Source: Bacteroidales bacterium
GTDB taxonomy: Bacteria; Bacteroidota; Bacteroidia; Bacteroidales; Bacteroidaceae
NCBI GenBank assembly: GCA_015654535.1
Contig: JAATGU010000073.1
Coordinates: 1-42,842 of the forward strand
Direction: 5' to 3'
Length of the DNA: 42,842 nucleotides
The notes below the pieces were generated by a model that was given only the letters and a program-made list of their open reading frames with translations, was not told where the DNA came from and did no database searches. Every line of letters begins with the position of its first letter. The stretch's first letter is position 1. The position numbers and the translations under genes are program-made. Positions 28,050 to 37,405 of this stretch are shown piece by piece.

Positions 28050-28094
28050 TTAACGTATTCTTGACGTATTTGTTTTTTGTAATTGACGTGTTTG
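28050..28094 (+). promoter_or_regulatory. Phased TTgACGTATTTG repeats upstream of glucan susC
   Basis: Three related 12-mers start at 28050 (TTAACGTATTCT), 28061 (TTGACGTATTTG) and 28083 (TTGACGTGTTTG), so they are 11 and 22 bp apart, on one face of the helix. They lie about 40-85 bp upstream of the predicted -7 box at 28134. This is a good place for an activator, most likely the SusR-like protein. The rest of 27928-28178 shows no gene. Confidence 0.55.
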
Positions 28095-28133
28095 TAAATG
28101 GGTATATGAGGTTCAACTTGAATAATGATCATG

Positions 28134-28141
28134 TAGATTTG
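28134..28141 (+). promoter_or_regulatory. Predicted promoter -7 box of the glucan susC operon
   Basis: TAGATTTG fully matches TAnnTTTG. Start is expected near 28147, about 32 nt before the susC ATG. There is no good -33 box, as expected of an activated promoter. Confidence 0.5.
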
Positions 28142-28178
28142 TCATGTTTAAAATTGTTAATCTTAAAAAGAAAGACTT

Positions 28179-31100
28179 ATGAAAAAGTTATTATTGTACC
28201 TCTCTATGTTATTTGTGTCTTTTTGTGTGCAGGCACAGGTGATACCTATTAACGGAATAGTTGTGGCTGGAGAAGATGATTCTCCTTTGCCAGGTGTGAA
28301 TGTTCTGGTCAAAGGTTCTTCGAACGGGACTATTACTGATATGAACGGCAAGTTTAAATTAAATGTCCCGAGTAAATCCAAATTAGTAATCTCTTATATT
28401 GGTTACAAAACACAAGAGATTATTGTCGTGGATAATCAACCACTTCATATTGTTTTGAAAGAAAATTCGGAAAGACTGAATGAGGTGGTGGTTGTAGGTT
28501 ATGGCGTTCAAAAAAAGAGTGTGGTAACAGCGGCAATTGGTCGAGTTACTGCGGAAGACTTAAGTAAAGTGACTCCTACCCGGATAGATAACGTGCTAAA
28601 AGGTCAGGCTTCAGGTTTAACTATTACCCAATCATCTGGTCAACCTGGTGCTAGTTCACAGGTACGTATTCGTGGCGTAGGCACTATTAATAATAGTGAT
28701 CCTCTTTACATCGTAGATGGTATGCCTATTGATGGAGGCATTGATTATTTGAATCCCAGCGATATCCAGAGTGTGGAAATTTTGAAAGATGCTGCATCAG
28801 GTGCTGTTTACGGTTCGCGTGCTGCCAACGGCGTCATTTTGGTGACAACAAAAGGAGGTGCTATAGGTAAGACGAAGGTAACTTATGATTTTTCTTATGG
28901 CTGGCAAAGCAAATGGAGAAAACGCGATGTACTGGATGCAACTGAATATGCTATCTTAATGAATGAAGGTTATACAAATCAAGGCAGTGCACCCAAATAT
29001 GCTGATCCCTATTCTTATGGAAAAGGTACTGATTGGCAAGATGCGATGTTTTATGACAATGCACCTATTGAGAATCATCAGCTAACTGTAAGTGGAGGCA
29101 CAGATAAAGGGACCTATTATCTTTCTCTTGGTTATTTTGACCAGTCGGGTATAGTAGGTGGAAATTATAATCATTCCAATTACAAGCGTTTAGCTATTCG
29201 TTCTAATGCTACTTACAAACTTTTTGAAACCAAAGAACGCAATTGGTTGAATAATGTAAAAGTCGGAATAAACGCGGATTATACGCGTACTACCTCAGTT
29301 GGTATTTCCACTAACTCAGAGTATGGCTCAGAGGTAGGTGCTGCTATTAAATTTTCTCCATTATTGGGTCTTTATGAAAAAGACGATGCTGCTGCATTGG
29401 TAGCATATCCTTATGCTGTAAAAGATCCTAATAATGGTCATGTATATACTATTGCAAGTGATGATTACAATGAAATAACGAACCCTTTGGCACAGTTGGT
29501 ATTACCGGGTGAAAAAGGGAATTCAGATAAATTTGTATCAACTTTTTGGGGAGAAATTAATCTCTGGGATAATTTGAAATTTAAATCGTCTTACGGTACG
29601 GATCTTAGCTTTTGGGGTAACGATGGCTGGACTCCTAAGTATTATCTGGGAAAATCCTCTTATTCTAACTATAGCAAGGTGTGGTCATCTATGAACCGCT
29701 CATTGGTTTGGCAGTTGGAAAATGTACTTTCTTATGATAAAGCTTTTGGCGTTCACCATATACAAGTTATGTTAGGACAGTCAGCAAAGAAAACCGTAGG
29801 GCGTAATGTAGGTGGCAGTAATAAATATATGATCGAAGAAGATGGTAGCAAAGCGAACATTGATTTTACAACCGGGACTTCTGCTAATGGTGATCAAGCT
29901 GTTTATGGTAGCGCCTATAGTCCACATACCTTGGCTTCTCTTTTTGGTCGTGTAAGTTATGACTATGGTGAACGTTACATGATTCAGGCAACGGTCCGTC
30001 GTGATGGTTCCTCAAACTTTGGGCCGGGAAATCGTTATGCTACTTTTCCTTCTGTTTCTTTAGGTTGGACACTGACTAATGAACAGTTTATGGGGAAACG
30101 CCCCGAGTGGTTCACAGCAATGAAACTGCGCGCATCTTGGGGAAAGAACGGTAATGAAAGTATTGGTCAATTTAAGTATGTGGCTCTGACTTCCAGTGGA
30201 AATAATTATATTTTTGGTAACGGGGATGGCACTTTGTATAATGGTACTAAACCGAGCGGATTAGCCAACAGCGATTTAAAGTGGGAAGAATCCGAACAAA
30301 CAAATATTGGTGTTGATTTCTCTTTTTTAAGCAATGCTTTAACCTTTACCATGGATTATTTTGAAAAGAAAACAAACGGAATGTTGATGACGATGCCTGT
30401 ACCTAGCTATGTTGGTGAATCTAAACCAACGGGGAATGTAGGCGATATGAAGAATTCGGGCGTGGAGTTTGATGCTAGTTATCGTTTCCAGGTTTCGAAT
30501 GTTAAATTTAAAATAAGTGCTAATGCTTCATATTTAAAGAATAAACTGATAAAGTTAGGTAATGATGATGGTTTTGCCAATTATGATAATTACCAGAACG
30601 TAGGAACCATTTCTCGTGCACAGAATGGTTTGCCTTTCCCTTACTTTTACGGATATAAATCCGCAGGTATTTTCCAGAATTGGGACGAAGTAAATAACTA
30701 TAAGAATGCTGATGGAAATTTAATTCAACCCAAAGCTCAGCCTGGCGATGTACGTTTTGTTGATATCAATGGAGATGGCAGTATCGGCGATGCTGATCGT
30801 ACTAAAATAGGTAAAGGTATGCCCGATTGGGCGTACGGCACCACCTTCAATGTTGCTTGGAAAGGATTGGACTTAAGTGTGATGTTACAAGGAACAATTG
30901 GTAATGATATCTATGATGCTACCCGTCGTACCGACCTTGCTTATATAAATCTTCCCTCATATATGCTAGATCGATGGACAGGAGAAGGGTCTTCCAATAA
31001 AATCCCCCGATTTACTTTTTCAGACAATAATGGTAACTGGCTTTCATCAGATCTTTTTGTAAAAGATGGTTCATATATGCGTGTAAAGAATGTTACCCTA

Positions 31101-31304
31101 GGCTATACATTCCCTCAAAAATGGACCAATAAGGTGCTTTTAAGTAATCTTCGACTTTATGTCCAGGCTGAGAATCTATTAACCTTTACAAAATATGAAG
31201 GCTTTGATCCTGAAATATCTTCAGGTGGCACTTCCTTGGGTATTGACCGCGGAGTCTATCCACAAGCCAGAACTTTTAGCGTAGGTGTAAATGTAGCATT
31301 TTAA
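28179..31304 (+). CDS. SusC-family TonB-dependent glycan transporter (glucan locus)
   Basis: This 1,041-residue outer-membrane transporter has a signal peptide (MKKLLLYLSMLFVSFCVQAQ) and a carboxypeptidase-regulatory-like domain (about 25-100, GVNVLVKGSSNGTITD). The TonB-box area (LNEVVVVGYGVQKK) and the plug (about 110-215, RIRGVGTINNSDPLYIVDG and GAVYGSRAANGVILV) follow, then the full barrel ending in Phe (SVGVNVAF). It is intact, unlike the SusC of the arabinan cassette. It starts an operon with susD 20 bp downstream. Import of beta-glucan oligosaccharides is inferred from the GH16 and GH3 genes that follow. Confidence 0.95.
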   Translation: MKKLLLYLSMLFVSFCVQAQVIPINGIVVAGEDDSPLPGVNVLVKGSSNGTITDMNGKFKLNVPSKSKLVISYIGYKTQEIIVVDNQPLHIVLKENSERLNEVVVVGYGVQKKSVVTAAIGRVTAEDLSKVTPTRIDNVLKGQASGLTITQSSGQPGASSQVRIRGVGTINNSDPLYIVDGMPIDGGIDYLNPSDIQSVEILKDAASGAVYGSRAANGVILVTTKGGAIGKTKVTYDFSYGWQSKWRKRDVLDATEYAILMNEGYTNQGSAPKYADPYSYGKGTDWQDAMFYDNAPIENHQLTVSGGTDKGTYYLSLGYFDQSGIVGGNYNHSNYKRLAIRSNATYKLFETKERNWLNNVKVGINADYTRTTSVGISTNSEYGSEVGAAIKFSPLLGLYEKDDAAALVAYPYAVKDPNNGHVYTIASDDYNEITNPLAQLVLPGEKGNSDKFVSTFWGEINLWDNLKFKSSYGTDLSFWGNDGWTPKYYLGKSSYSNYSKVWSSMNRSLVWQLENVLSYDKAFGVHHIQVMLGQSAKKTVGRNVGGSNKYMIEEDGSKANIDFTTGTSANGDQAVYGSAYSPHTLASLFGRVSYDYGERYMIQATVRRDGSSNFGPGNRYATFPSVSLGWTLTNEQFMGKRPEWFTAMKLRASWGKNGNESIGQFKYVALTSSGNNYIFGNGDGTLYNGTKPSGLANSDLKWEESEQTNIGVDFSFLSNALTFTMDYFEKKTNGMLMTMPVPSYVGESKPTGNVGDMKNSGVEFDASYRFQVSNVKFKISANASYLKNKLIKLGNDDGFANYDNYQNVGTISRAQNGLPFPYFYGYKSAGIFQNWDEVNNYKNADGNLIQPKAQPGDVRFVDINGDGSIGDADRTKIGKGMPDWAYGTTFNVAWKGLDLSVMLQGTIGNDIYDATRRTDLAYINLPSYMLDRWTGEGSSNKIPRFTFSDNNGNWLSSDLFVKDGSYMRVKNVTLGYTFPQKWTNKVLLSNLRLYVQAENLLTFTKYEGFDPEISSGGTSLGIDRGVYPQARTFSVGVNVAF

Positions 31305-31324
31305 CGATTAAAAAAGTAAGTATT

Positions 31325-32830
31325 ATGAAAAAAAATATATTAGTTTGCGGTTTGATAGCATCGCTATTTACAAGCTCCTGCAAAGAAGATTTTCTGGATG
31401 TAGAATCGGCATCTTCGCTTTATGTGAATGAGTATTATACTACTCAATCACGGATTTTTGAGGCTTTGACATCCGCTTATGATCCTTTAAAATGGGTGGA
31501 TTATGCGTGGGGACAGTATGCGCAACCCGGCTTCGTATCCGATTTAATGGGCGACGATGTCTATAAAGGAGGAAGTGATCAAAATGACGCTCTTTACTTG
31601 GGGCGTATTGCTAATTATGAAGCGCTGCCCACCTCGGTGAATAGTGATTTCTGGACAATTTGTTATTCTGGTATTAACCGTAGCAATGTGATGTTGGAAA
31701 ATATTGATAATGTAAAAGATATTGATGCAATCACTAAAGCACAATATATAGCTGAAGCTAAAGTTCTTCGCACTTATTATTATTCATGGCTATGGAAGTT
31801 TTGGGGAAACATTCCTTACTATGAAAAAAATCTGGAGTATCCTTATGTGGCGCAGCAATTGAAAGCTGATGACGTATATGCTAAAATGGTAGCTTGTCTT
31901 GAAGATGCCATTAAAAATGGTAGTCTGCCTATGAAACAAAGCGATGAATGGTGTGGCCGTATTACACAGGCCACGGCTTACATGCTTTATACTGAGATTG
32001 TAATGTATCAAAAAGACAATAGCCGTTATAGTACGGCATTGGACTATATGAAGGAAATTATAGGTTCTAAGAAGTATAGTTTGATGAGTGATTTTTCCGC
32101 TATTTGGGAAAAAAGTGGTGAATGGTGTGATGAATCTATTTTTGAAATTAATTACACCAGCACTAACGGTGTTCGTTCATGGAGTAATGCTATTGCCACA
32201 GGTGGTACTGTTTATCCTAAACTTATAGGTATCAATGGGCTCAAAGCTAGTAATGAATTTACTGGTGGATGGGGCTTTGAACCGGTACGCCAAGAAGCTT
32301 ATGATATGTATGAAGCTACAGACCAACGTCGTGATGGTGGCATCCTGAACTTTGAACATTACAAATTGCAGAATCCGGATGCTAGCTACGAACCTCGTTA
32401 TGAAGATACTGGAAATTTCCTAAAGAAATACATTGCACGTGCTAACGGTAATGCGGGCTATTCTGCAGATGCTGATTTAAATTATGATAACAATTATCGT
32501 ATTTATCGCTATGCTGAAACTTTATTAAATGCCGCGGAATTAGCTCAGCGTATAGGTGATGCTTCTGCGCAGACCTATCTTGATGAAATTCGTGACCGTG
32601 CAGGTGTAGAACATATCACTGCAACTTTAGATAATATTATCCAAGAACGGCATTTAGAATTTGTGGGTGAAGGTAAACGTTATTGGGATTTGGTGCGTAC
32701 TGATAAGGCTACTTCTGTATTGGTTCCTAATACATACAGAACTAATACATGGAGTGAATCTAAAAAATATTTACCTATACCTCAATCTGAAATAGATTCA
32801 GATAATAATTTGCAACAAAATGCTTATTAA
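31325..32830 (+). CDS. SusD-family glycan-binding lipoprotein (glucan locus)
   Basis: The 501-residue partner of the SusC above has a lipoprotein signal ending at C19 (LFTSSC), the helical SusD core (AEAKVLRTYYYSWLWKFWGN) and the RagB/SusD C-terminal region (YRYAETLLNAAELAQRIGD; EFVGEGKRYWDLVR; KYLPIPQSEIDSDNNLQQN). The size and motif order are typical. It lies 20 bp after SusC and 18 bp before the PKD lipoprotein gene, clearly in one operon. It acts at the cell surface as the lid and binding site of the transporter. Confidence 0.95.
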   Translation: MKKNILVCGLIASLFTSSCKEDFLDVESASSLYVNEYYTTQSRIFEALTSAYDPLKWVDYAWGQYAQPGFVSDLMGDDVYKGGSDQNDALYLGRIANYEALPTSVNSDFWTICYSGINRSNVMLENIDNVKDIDAITKAQYIAEAKVLRTYYYSWLWKFWGNIPYYEKNLEYPYVAQQLKADDVYAKMVACLEDAIKNGSLPMKQSDEWCGRITQATAYMLYTEIVMYQKDNSRYSTALDYMKEIIGSKKYSLMSDFSAIWEKSGEWCDESIFEINYTSTNGVRSWSNAIATGGTVYPKLIGINGLKASNEFTGGWGFEPVRQEAYDMYEATDQRRDGGILNFEHYKLQNPDASYEPRYEDTGNFLKKYIARANGNAGYSADADLNYDNNYRIYRYAETLLNAAELAQRIGDASAQTYLDEIRDRAGVEHITATLDNIIQERHLEFVGEGKRYWDLVRTDKATSVLVPNTYRTNTWSESKKYLPIPQSEIDSDNNLQQNAY

Positions 32831-32848
32831 GTATAAAAAATGTATACT

Positions 32849-33718
32849 ATGAAAAAGATATTTTATAAAACAGTTTTGGCAATTTTTGCATTGTCAGCAT
32901 TTGTGGCTTGTACAGCCGACAACTATGATTCGCCTAAAGAGTCGGTACTTCCTGTAGCTTCAGGTTTAGACATTAGCATATCGGTTAATGATACAAATAA
33001 TGTAGTAACTTTTCATTGTGATGATAAAGCGTGTGTGCCTGTTTGGATTTTTGGTGACAAAGATTTGGTTGCTCAGAATGATGTACAACGTTCTTATACT
33101 AAAGCAGGAACTTATACCGTGGAAGTCAAAGCTTACAATCGTAATGGCATGAGTGATGGTTCGGTAATAAAAACATTCACTGTTGCCAAAGATTATATGT
33201 CACCTCAAGTTAAGGCATACTTGAAATCTTTAACAGGAGGTAGTTCTCAAATATGGGTGATGGATGCTGCTACCAAAGGTCACTTGGGTTGTGGACCCAC
33301 TGGCTCCACAGGACTGGATTGGTATAGCGCTGCTCCTAATGAAAAAGCCGCCTTTGGTATGTATGACGATGAACTAACCTTTGCTTCAGAGGGAGGCTAT
33401 ACTTATGATCCCGGAGCTGATGGAAAACTCTTTGTTAATGCAGGGTCAGGTTATAAGCCGGAATATTTGTTAACTCCTGGAACGGATTATGATGTGCCGG
33501 CTCAGAAAGTAGTAACTACTTATACTTTTACTCAGAGTGGTGGTAATTACTATATTACTTTGCCTGTTAATCAATACCTTAGTTACATTCCCAATGCTGC
33601 CGCATTGAGCAACCCACAATTCAGGGTTCTTACTTTGACAGATCATGTGCTTGAATTGGTTGTCGATGATGGAAATAGTATTGCATGGCATTATCGCTAT
33701 ATCACAAAGACAAATTAA
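32849..33718 (+). CDS. PKD-domain surface glycan-binding lipoprotein
   Basis: The gene takes the SusE-like position after susD. With the start at 32849 the product is 289 residues and begins MKKIFYKTVLAIFALSAFVAC, a lipoprotein signal. An ATG at 32840 adds three residues and is also possible. A PKD-like domain (about 25-112, with SYTKAGTYTVEVKAYNRNG) is followed by a C-terminal beta-sandwich-like part with WVMDAATKGHLGCGP and DWYSAAPNEKAAFGMYDDE. That segment recurs in beta-glucan loci of Bacteroidetes as far as I recall. The probable role is surface binding of laminarin-type glucan. One base separates its stop from the GH16 ATG. Confidence 0.82.
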   Translation: MKKIFYKTVLAIFALSAFVACTADNYDSPKESVLPVASGLDISISVNDTNNVVTFHCDDKACVPVWIFGDKDLVAQNDVQRSYTKAGTYTVEVKAYNRNGMSDGSVIKTFTVAKDYMSPQVKAYLKSLTGGSSQIWVMDAATKGHLGCGPTGSTGLDWYSAAPNEKAAFGMYDDELTFASEGGYTYDPGADGKLFVNAGSGYKPEYLLTPGTDYDVPAQKVVTTYTFTQSGGNYYITLPVNQYLSYIPNAAALSNPQFRVLTLTDHVLELVVDDGNSIAWHYRYITKTN

Positions 33719-33719
33719 G

Positions 33720-34835
33720 ATGAGAAGAGGGTCTCTTTTATTTATTTATTTGTCATTTTTTTGCAGTTGCAGTGGCTCCGATGTCATACCAAATGTAAAT
33801 AATGGCAGTGTATCTGTCAATCCCACTGAATTATCAGTGGGTTGTCAGGCATCCACTCAAATGCTTACTGTTACTGCTACTGCCGACTGGGCTGTATATT
33901 CAAACTCCGCTTGGTGTAAAGTATCACCAAGTGGGGGCACAGCCGGAAATGGTATTGTAACGATTGTTTTCGAGGCTAATACTAACGCTACTTCACGTAG
34001 TACCACGCTCACATTTAAATCGGGTACGAATAAACAGAGTTTTGCGGTAAATCAGGAGAAGAACGACGAGGACCTAAATCCTGAAATAAAGGTGCCTGAT
34101 GGATATCAATTAGTCTGGAATGATGAGTTTAATAATTCATTGGATGCAAATGGAAAAGGTGCATTGCCCAGTAGCTCCGAGTGGTGGTATGAGACAGGAA
34201 AAAATGGTTGGGGTAATAATGAATTAGAAAATTATGTGTCTGCTGTGAATGGAGCTGACACCGCAGCCGTGGTATCAAATGGTAGTTTAAAGATTATTGC
34301 CCGGAAATCAGGATCGGATATTATTTCTGCTCGCATGAATACCTTTAAGAGTTGGACTTATGGCTATTTTGAGGCTCGCTTAAAACTACCAAAAGGCAAA
34401 GGTACCTGGCCTGCTTTTTGGATGATGCATAAAAACTTTACATCTTGGCCATTAGATGGTGAAATAGATATTATGGAGGAGGTTGGTTATAATCCCGGCT
34501 ATGTAAGTTCAAGTATCCACTGCATGGCATACTATCATAAAATAGGTACTCAGAAAACGGCTCAAAAATATGTATCCACCGCGGAAAGTGATTATCATGT
34601 TTACGCTTTGGAATGGACAGCTGATTTCGTTAAAGGATATATAGATGGCGAGAAGTATTTTGAATTTGATAATGATAAGAAGGGCGATTATAATACATGG
34701 CCTTTTAATAATCCTTTCTATTTAAAGCTGAATTTGGCTTGGGGAGGAGATTGGGGTGGTTCACAAGGAGTAGATGAATCTGCCTTACCTTGTACTTATC
34801 AAATAGATTATGTGCGTGTTTTTCAAAAGAAATAA
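33720..34835 (+). CDS. BACON-GH16 endo-beta-1,3-glucanase lipoprotein
   Basis: This endo-glucanase probably cuts laminarin or mixed-linkage beta-glucan at the cell surface. I chose the ATG at 33720, one base after the previous stop, because it opens a lipoprotein signal (MRRGSLLFIYLSFFCSC); earlier ATGs lie inside the upstream gene. The 371-residue protein has a BACON domain (about 35-115, NPTELSVGCQASTQMLTVTA) and a GH16 jelly roll (about 128-371). Its catalytic motif is EIDIME, with nucleophile E248, helper D250 and acid/base E253. The extra Met in the ExDxME form is typical of laminarinase-type GH16 enzymes. The linkage specificity is inferred. Confidence 0.93.
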   Translation: MRRGSLLFIYLSFFCSCSGSDVIPNVNNGSVSVNPTELSVGCQASTQMLTVTATADWAVYSNSAWCKVSPSGGTAGNGIVTIVFEANTNATSRSTTLTFKSGTNKQSFAVNQEKNDEDLNPEIKVPDGYQLVWNDEFNNSLDANGKGALPSSSEWWYETGKNGWGNNELENYVSAVNGADTAAVVSNGSLKIIARKSGSDIISARMNTFKSWTYGYFEARLKLPKGKGTWPAFWMMHKNFTSWPLDGEIDIMEEVGYNPGYVSSSIHCMAYYHKIGTQKTAQKYVSTAESDYHVYALEWTADFVKGYIDGEKYFEFDNDKKGDYNTWPFNNPFYLKLNLAWGGDWGGSQGVDESALPCTYQIDYVRVFQKK

Positions 34836-34880
34836 ATCTGATGCAAAGCGATTAGAAGAAAATAATAAAAGAGAGGTAGA

Positions 34881-37109
34881 ATGAAAAAATATATTGTTTA
34901 TACAATAGTATTGTTTGTTTTCAGCTCCTGCAAATCAATGAAGAATCAGGAAGAAAAATACATAGACGATGTTCTTCATAAAATGACTCTAGAACAGAAA
35001 ATAGGGCAGATGAATCAAATCTCTTCTGTGCCTGATATGCAAAAGCTTGGTACATTGGTAAAAAGGGGAGAAATAGGATCTATTCTGAATGAAATAGATC
35101 CGGTACGCGTGAATGAACTTCAGCGAGCGGCGCTTAAAGAGTCAAAATCAGGAGTACCATTATTGATCGGTAGGGATGTGGTTCATGGATTTAAAACAAT
35201 ATTTCCCATACCATTAGGACAAGCTGCAACTTTTGATCCGGAAATGGTTCGCCAGGCAGCACGTGTGGCAGCAGTTGAGGCTTCTTCGGTAGGGATCAGA
35301 TGGACTTTTGCACCAATGATTGACATTTCACGTGATCCTCGTTGGGGTCGCATAGCCGAGAGTTTTGGTGAGGATACTTATCTTGCTTCTATCTTGGGGG
35401 TAGCTACAGTAAAGGGGTTTCAGGGAGATTCTTTAAATAGTACTACCTCTATAGCTGCTTGCCCGAAACATTTTGTGGGATATGGAGCCACTGAAGGTGG
35501 GAGAGACTATAACAGCACAAACATTCCGGAGCGTCAACTCAGAAATGTTTATCTTCCTCCTTTTGAAGCAGCTTCCAGGCAGGGTGCTGCTACTTTTATG
35601 ACTTCTTTCAATGATAATGATTGAGTTCCTTCATCGGGCAATGAATTTATTCTTCGGAAAATTTTGCGGGATGAATGGGGCTTTGATGGATTTGTGGTAT
35701 CAGACTGGGCATCTATTCATGAGATGGTTCCTCATGGTTTTTGCGTTGACGATAAAGAGGCGGCTATGAAAGCAGTCAATGCCGGTGTGGATATGGAGAT
35801 GGTTAGTTATACTTATATGAATTATTTAAAACAATTGATAGCCGAAGGCAAAGTGTCACAGAAAATAGTCGATGATGCGGTTCGTAATATTTTGCGTGTA
35901 AAGTATCGCTTGGGTTTGTTTCAAAATCCATTTATAATAGCAAATGATTCTGTGTTATATGCTCCTTCACATTTGGCAGAGGCAAAAAAAGTAGCTGCGG
36001 AATCAGTTATCTTGTTAAAAAATAGAAATCATACATTACCTTTGGATAAAAAGATTAAAACCATCGTGGTGGTTGGTCCGCTGGCTGATGCTCCGTATGA
36101 ACAGATGGGAACCTGGGCTTTTGATGGTGAAAAAGCACATACTCAAACTCCTTTGCAAGCGATACGCAGTTTGTATGGCGAACGGGTTAAAGTACTTTAT
36201 GAACCGGCATTGGCTTTTAGCCGTGATACTCTTATTAATAGAATACCCAAGGCTATTGCTTTGGCAGATAGTGCCGATGCTGTGATTGCTTTTGTAGGTG
36301 AGGAAGCGATTCTTTCCGGTGAAGCTCATTGCTTGGCTGATTTGCATCTACAAGGTGCGCAATCTGCTTTGATTGAAGCTTTGGCTAAAACAGAAAAACC
36401 GTTGATCACTGTTGTCATGGCAGGTCGTCCGTTGACGATAGAGAAAGAGGTTAACCTTTCGGACGCAGTTTTGTATACATTTCATCCGGGCACTATGGGA
36501 GGACCTGCCCTTGCAGATTTGCTCTTTGGCAAGAGTGTGCCGAGTGGGAAACTTCCTGTGACATTTCCCCGCGAGGTTGGACAAGTGCCTTTGTACTATA
36601 ATCATAACCATACGGGACGTGCTCCTTTGGGAAATGAAATCTTGTTAAACAAGATTCCAGTGGAAGCCGGACAAACGTCTTTGGGCTGTACATCATTTTA
36701 TTTGGACGCAGGGTTTTATCCTCTTTTTCCATTTGGTTATGGATTGTCATATACTACATTCTTATATAGTAACCTGAAAGTATCGAATAGGGAGTTGAAG
36801 CGTGGAGATATTTTAACCGTCTCTGTTGATTTAGAAAACACAGGCAGTTATGAAGCTACAGAGATTGTTCAGCTTTATGTGCATGATAAAGCAGCTTCGG
36901 TAACTCGTCCGGTAAAAGAGCTTAAACGTTTTGAGCGTGTAACCTTGAAAGCTGGAGAAATAAAGAACGTAGTTCTTACTCTTCCTGTCGAAGAGTTAGC
37001 TTTTTATAATTTAGAGATGAAAAAAACAGTGGAACCAGGTGAATTTTCATTATGTGTTGGAACAAATAGCCAAGAAGGTATTTCCGCTGATTTTAAAGTT
37101 GTCCAATAA
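34881..37109 (+). pseudogene. GH3 beta-glucosidase lipoprotein with one in-frame TGA
   Basis: Read through one stop, this is a full-length GH3 of about 742 residues. It has a lipoprotein signal ending at C17 (VFSSC), the TIM-barrel domain with KHFVGYGATEGGRDYN, the nucleophile D275 in VVSDWAS, the alpha/beta sandwich domain and a C-terminal fibronectin-III-like domain. A TGA at 35622-35624 sits in the conserved stretch SFNDND-stop-VPSSGN, where GH3 relatives normally have Gly (GGA). A single G-to-T change explains it. The truncated product would stop 27 codons before the nucleophile and be inactive. TGA is a true stop for cas6 and cas7, so recoding is unlikely. Role when intact: releasing glucose from the oligosaccharides made by GH16. 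Confidence 0.9.
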
Positions 37110-37178
37110 TGAATATAGATAGGGTAGGTTTTCAATAAATTGATTTTTTTCTGTTAGATAACTTAATATCAAAAGTAG

Positions 37179-37213
37179 AAATCCCGGAGAATGACTCATC
37201 TTCGGGATTTTTT
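37179..37213 (+). terminator. Intrinsic terminator after the glucan operon
   Basis: AAATCCCG (37179-37186) and CGGGATTT (37203-37210) form a perfect 8-bp GC-rich stem with a 16-nt loop, followed by a T run. It lies 70 bp after the GH3 stop and ends the glucan operon. The surrounding gap 37110-37405 otherwise holds the next promoter. Confidence 0.85.
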
Positions 37214-37304
37214 AATGAATGCATTTCTTCTATGAGAAAGATAAAATTGGATGAAAAAAAATCATTGAAACTGCTGAATAACTTTTTTTTATTAAAAACT
37301 CATT

Positions 37305-37362
37305 TTGTCCACTTATAAAATACACTTGTCCACCCAGATGAACTAAAAATCTATTATTTTTG
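37305..37362 (+). promoter_or_regulatory. HTCS-type operator and promoter of the GH43-GH51-GH43 operon
   Basis: TTGTCCACT (37305-37313) and TTGTCCACC (37326-37334) are direct repeats 21 bp apart. The -7 box TATTTTTG (37355-37362), a full match to TAnnTTTG, begins 29 bp after the second repeat begins. Start is expected near 37368, about 38 nt before the ATG. The -33 box is absent, as expected for an activated promoter. The same layout precedes the minus-strand lipoprotein operon at 20167-20224, with the intervening bases also similar (ATAAAATACAC versus ATAAATATACTT). Confidence 0.7.
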
Positions 37363-37405
37363 TGACAGGTAGAAATGCTGTTAATTATCGTATTTAGTAT
37401 ATTAT

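Noticed and set aside
33645..33719. GH16 start inside the PKD lipoprotein gene
   Set aside because: The 25 extra residues would hide the lipoprotein signal that begins at the ATG at 33720.
35622..35624. Genetic code change with TGA read as Gly
   Set aside because: cas6 and cas7 both end in TGA at the expected places, including a 4-bp overlap with cas5, and only one gene shows an in-frame TGA.
35664..37109. Separate GH3 gene starting at the internal ATG
   Set aside because: The preceding codons in the same frame are conserved GH3 sequence, so this is the rest of one interrupted gene, with no signal peptide or complete barrel of its own.
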